From the NCBI GenBank assembly GCA_003973585.1, contig QNYN01000068.1, forward strand, positions 1 to 6,668: a stretch of DNA of 6,668 nt, given 5' to 3'. Of the stretch, positions 5,632 through 6,668 are shown in pieces. Every line of letters starts with the position of its first letter. Within the stretch, counting starts at the first letter, position 1. The notes beneath the pieces are model-generated. The model made no database searches. It had not been told where the DNA came from and saw only the letters and a program-made list of their open reading frames with translations. The position numbers were made by a program, and so were the translations under genes. The DNA is from Fusobacteriota bacterium (GTDB taxonomy: Bacteria > Fusobacteriota > Fusobacteriia > Fusobacteriales > Fusobacteriaceae).

Positions 5632-6668
5632 ATGATAACGGAATTAGATTATCTAGTACTTAGTGGCCTTTCTTATGGAGATTTTAAAGAGGAAGACATT
5701 GGATTTACACTAGAAGAGATTATGTTTATAAATAAAGATTCAAAAACTAGATTGATGTCTTTTCCAAATGAAGTATGGCCCTATGGAGGAGCAGATATTT
5801 TTGAAAAAACTTTTAATAAATTTTTATGGAAATGGAAAGTTGTTGGAATAATGGATGATACCTTTAGGTATGGGAAAGAAAAAACAGGATTTTATGCCAT
5901 TGCCTTTGAAAAAAATAATGAAATCGTAATATCTTATAGGGGAAGTGAAAATAGTTCTTTTGGAGAAGCATACAAAGATTTTATAGAAACAGATTTACTT
6001 ATAGGAATGGATAAAAGACCTAGACAATTTGAACAAGGAGTTGAATTTTATAAAAGAATATTAGAAGAAACTCATGGAAAGATTGTTAGTTTGACTGGAC
6101 ATTCATTAGGTGGAGGAATAGCTCAATATGTAGCTTTGATTTCAGATTTAGAATATAATAAAATACCTAGAGTATTTACTTGGAATGCTATTGGGATAAA
6201 AAAAATAGGGATTTTAAGCATAGATAATTTTGTAAAGTTAGACCCTTTAATAGAAAATAAATATCCAGAACTACTAAATAATAAAAACAATTATAAAAAA
6301 ATAAAAAATTATTATTATACAACATTGATAAAATTATTAAAAAGAGAGGGGTATTTAAAGGGAAAAGAAAGCATAAAAAAAGTTCAAAAATCAGAATTTA
6401 AATTAGAAATTGATTCTGAAGTAGAAAAGAAATTTGAAGAACTATTAACAGTAGATAATAAATTTCTTCTAAATTTTTTCAATAAAAATAAAAAAGAAGA
6501 AGTAAAATCTAGAGAATTAGTAGTAAGTACAAAGGCACTTTTAAATGATTGTTTTGATCCAAATGAAATTTATAATAGCCTCACTTATGCAAGGGAATTC
6601 ATTAAAAAATTCAATAAAAATAAAAGATATGATGATTATATAACAAATTTTGTTCATACAGAAGATTT
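5632..6668 (+). CDS. Lipase-like alpha/beta-hydrolase resembling DUF2974/Mbeg1 (3' partial)
   Basis: The frame stays open from ATG 5632 to the window edge: 345 full codons and two bases, no stop. The protein resembles DUF2974/class 3 lipase-type serine hydrolases. Visible marks are SYRGSE (101-106), which matches the conserved RG(S/T) strand end that often helps form the oxyanion hole, and the nucleophile elbow TGHSLGGG (155-162) with Ser158. VFTWNAIGI (181-189) corresponds to the post-elbow strand where this family has a 'TFNAPG'-like motif. Asp345, in NFVHTED at the very end, is a good candidate for the catalytic acid; the histidine would lie beyond the window. Between about 190 and 335 is a long Lys/Glu/Asn-rich, probably helical stretch, much longer than the usual gap between serine and acid. 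No signal peptide is seen at the N-terminus (MITELDYLVL), so it is probably cytoplasmic. It starts 12 bases after the DgkA-PAP2 stop and is likely its operon partner. The substrate is unknown. Confidence 0.85.
   Translation, partial: MITELDYLVLSGLSYGDFKEEDIGFTLEEIMFINKDSKTRLMSFPNEVWPYGGADIFEKTFNKFLWKWKVVGIMDDTFRYGKEKTGFYAIAFEKNNEIVISYRGSENSSFGEAYKDFIETDLLIGMDKRPRQFEQGVEFYKRILEETHGKIVSLTGHSLGGGIAQYVALISDLEYNKIPRVFTWNAIGIKKIGILSIDNFVKLDPLIENKYPELLNNKNNYKKIKNYYYTTLIKLLKREGYLKGKESIKKVQKSEFKLEIDSEVEKKFEELLTVDNKFLLNFFNKNKKEEVKSRELVVSTKALLNDCFDPNEIYNSLTYAREFIKKFNKNKRYDDYITNFVHTED

Noticed and set aside
1..6668. CRISPR array, mobile element, tRNA, riboswitch or phage module
   Set aside because: No spaced direct repeats, terminal inverted repeats, transposase or integrase motifs, or tRNA-like folds were seen; nearly the whole window is explained by five co-directional genes.

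Overview
The window is 6.7 kb of very AT-rich, gene-dense DNA. The coding strand is A/G-rich, the ribosome binding sites are strong GGAGG types, and one gene starts with TTG. Together with the gene families present (7TM-HD cyclic-di-AMP phosphodiesterase, YbeY, Gram-positive-type DgkA), this points to a low-GC Firmicute, most likely in the Clostridia or Tissierellia. I cannot name the genus from the sequence alone.

Layout: five genes all read on the + strand, separated by 20, 42, 36 and 12 bases, so they look like one transcription unit. (1) Bases 2-2263 are the 3' part of a gene for a DinG/XPD-type iron-sulphur DNA helicase. It is preceded in the same frame by the end of a RadC-like JAMM metalloprotease-fold domain, and its true start lies before the window. 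(2) Bases 2284-4353 encode PgpH, a membrane-anchored 7TM-HD phosphodiesterase of cyclic di-AMP. (3) Bases 4396-4869 encode YbeY, the zinc endoribonuclease/rRNA maturation factor, from a TTG start. (4) Bases 4906-5619 encode a membrane protein that joins a DgkA-type lipid kinase to a PAP2 lipid phosphatase. (5) Bases 5632 to beyond the window end encode a GHSLGG alpha/beta-hydrolase resembling the lipase-like DUF2974 family, cut at the window edge.

The core pgpH-ybeY-dgkA is the conserved Firmicute block that usually sits between phoH and cdd/era. Here the JAMM-helicase gene lies directly upstream and a lipase-like gene directly downstream. The operon therefore mixes second-messenger turnover, rRNA maturation, undecaprenol/lipid phosphate recycling and DNA repair. 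No promoter, terminator, RNA gene, mobile element or repeat array was seen, and no non-coding gap exceeds 42 bases.

The points most worth a second look are the intact JAMM zinc motif fused to the helicase, the kinase and phosphatase joined in one chain, and the large Lys-rich insertion in the last hydrolase. I found no clear evidence of a wholly new system.
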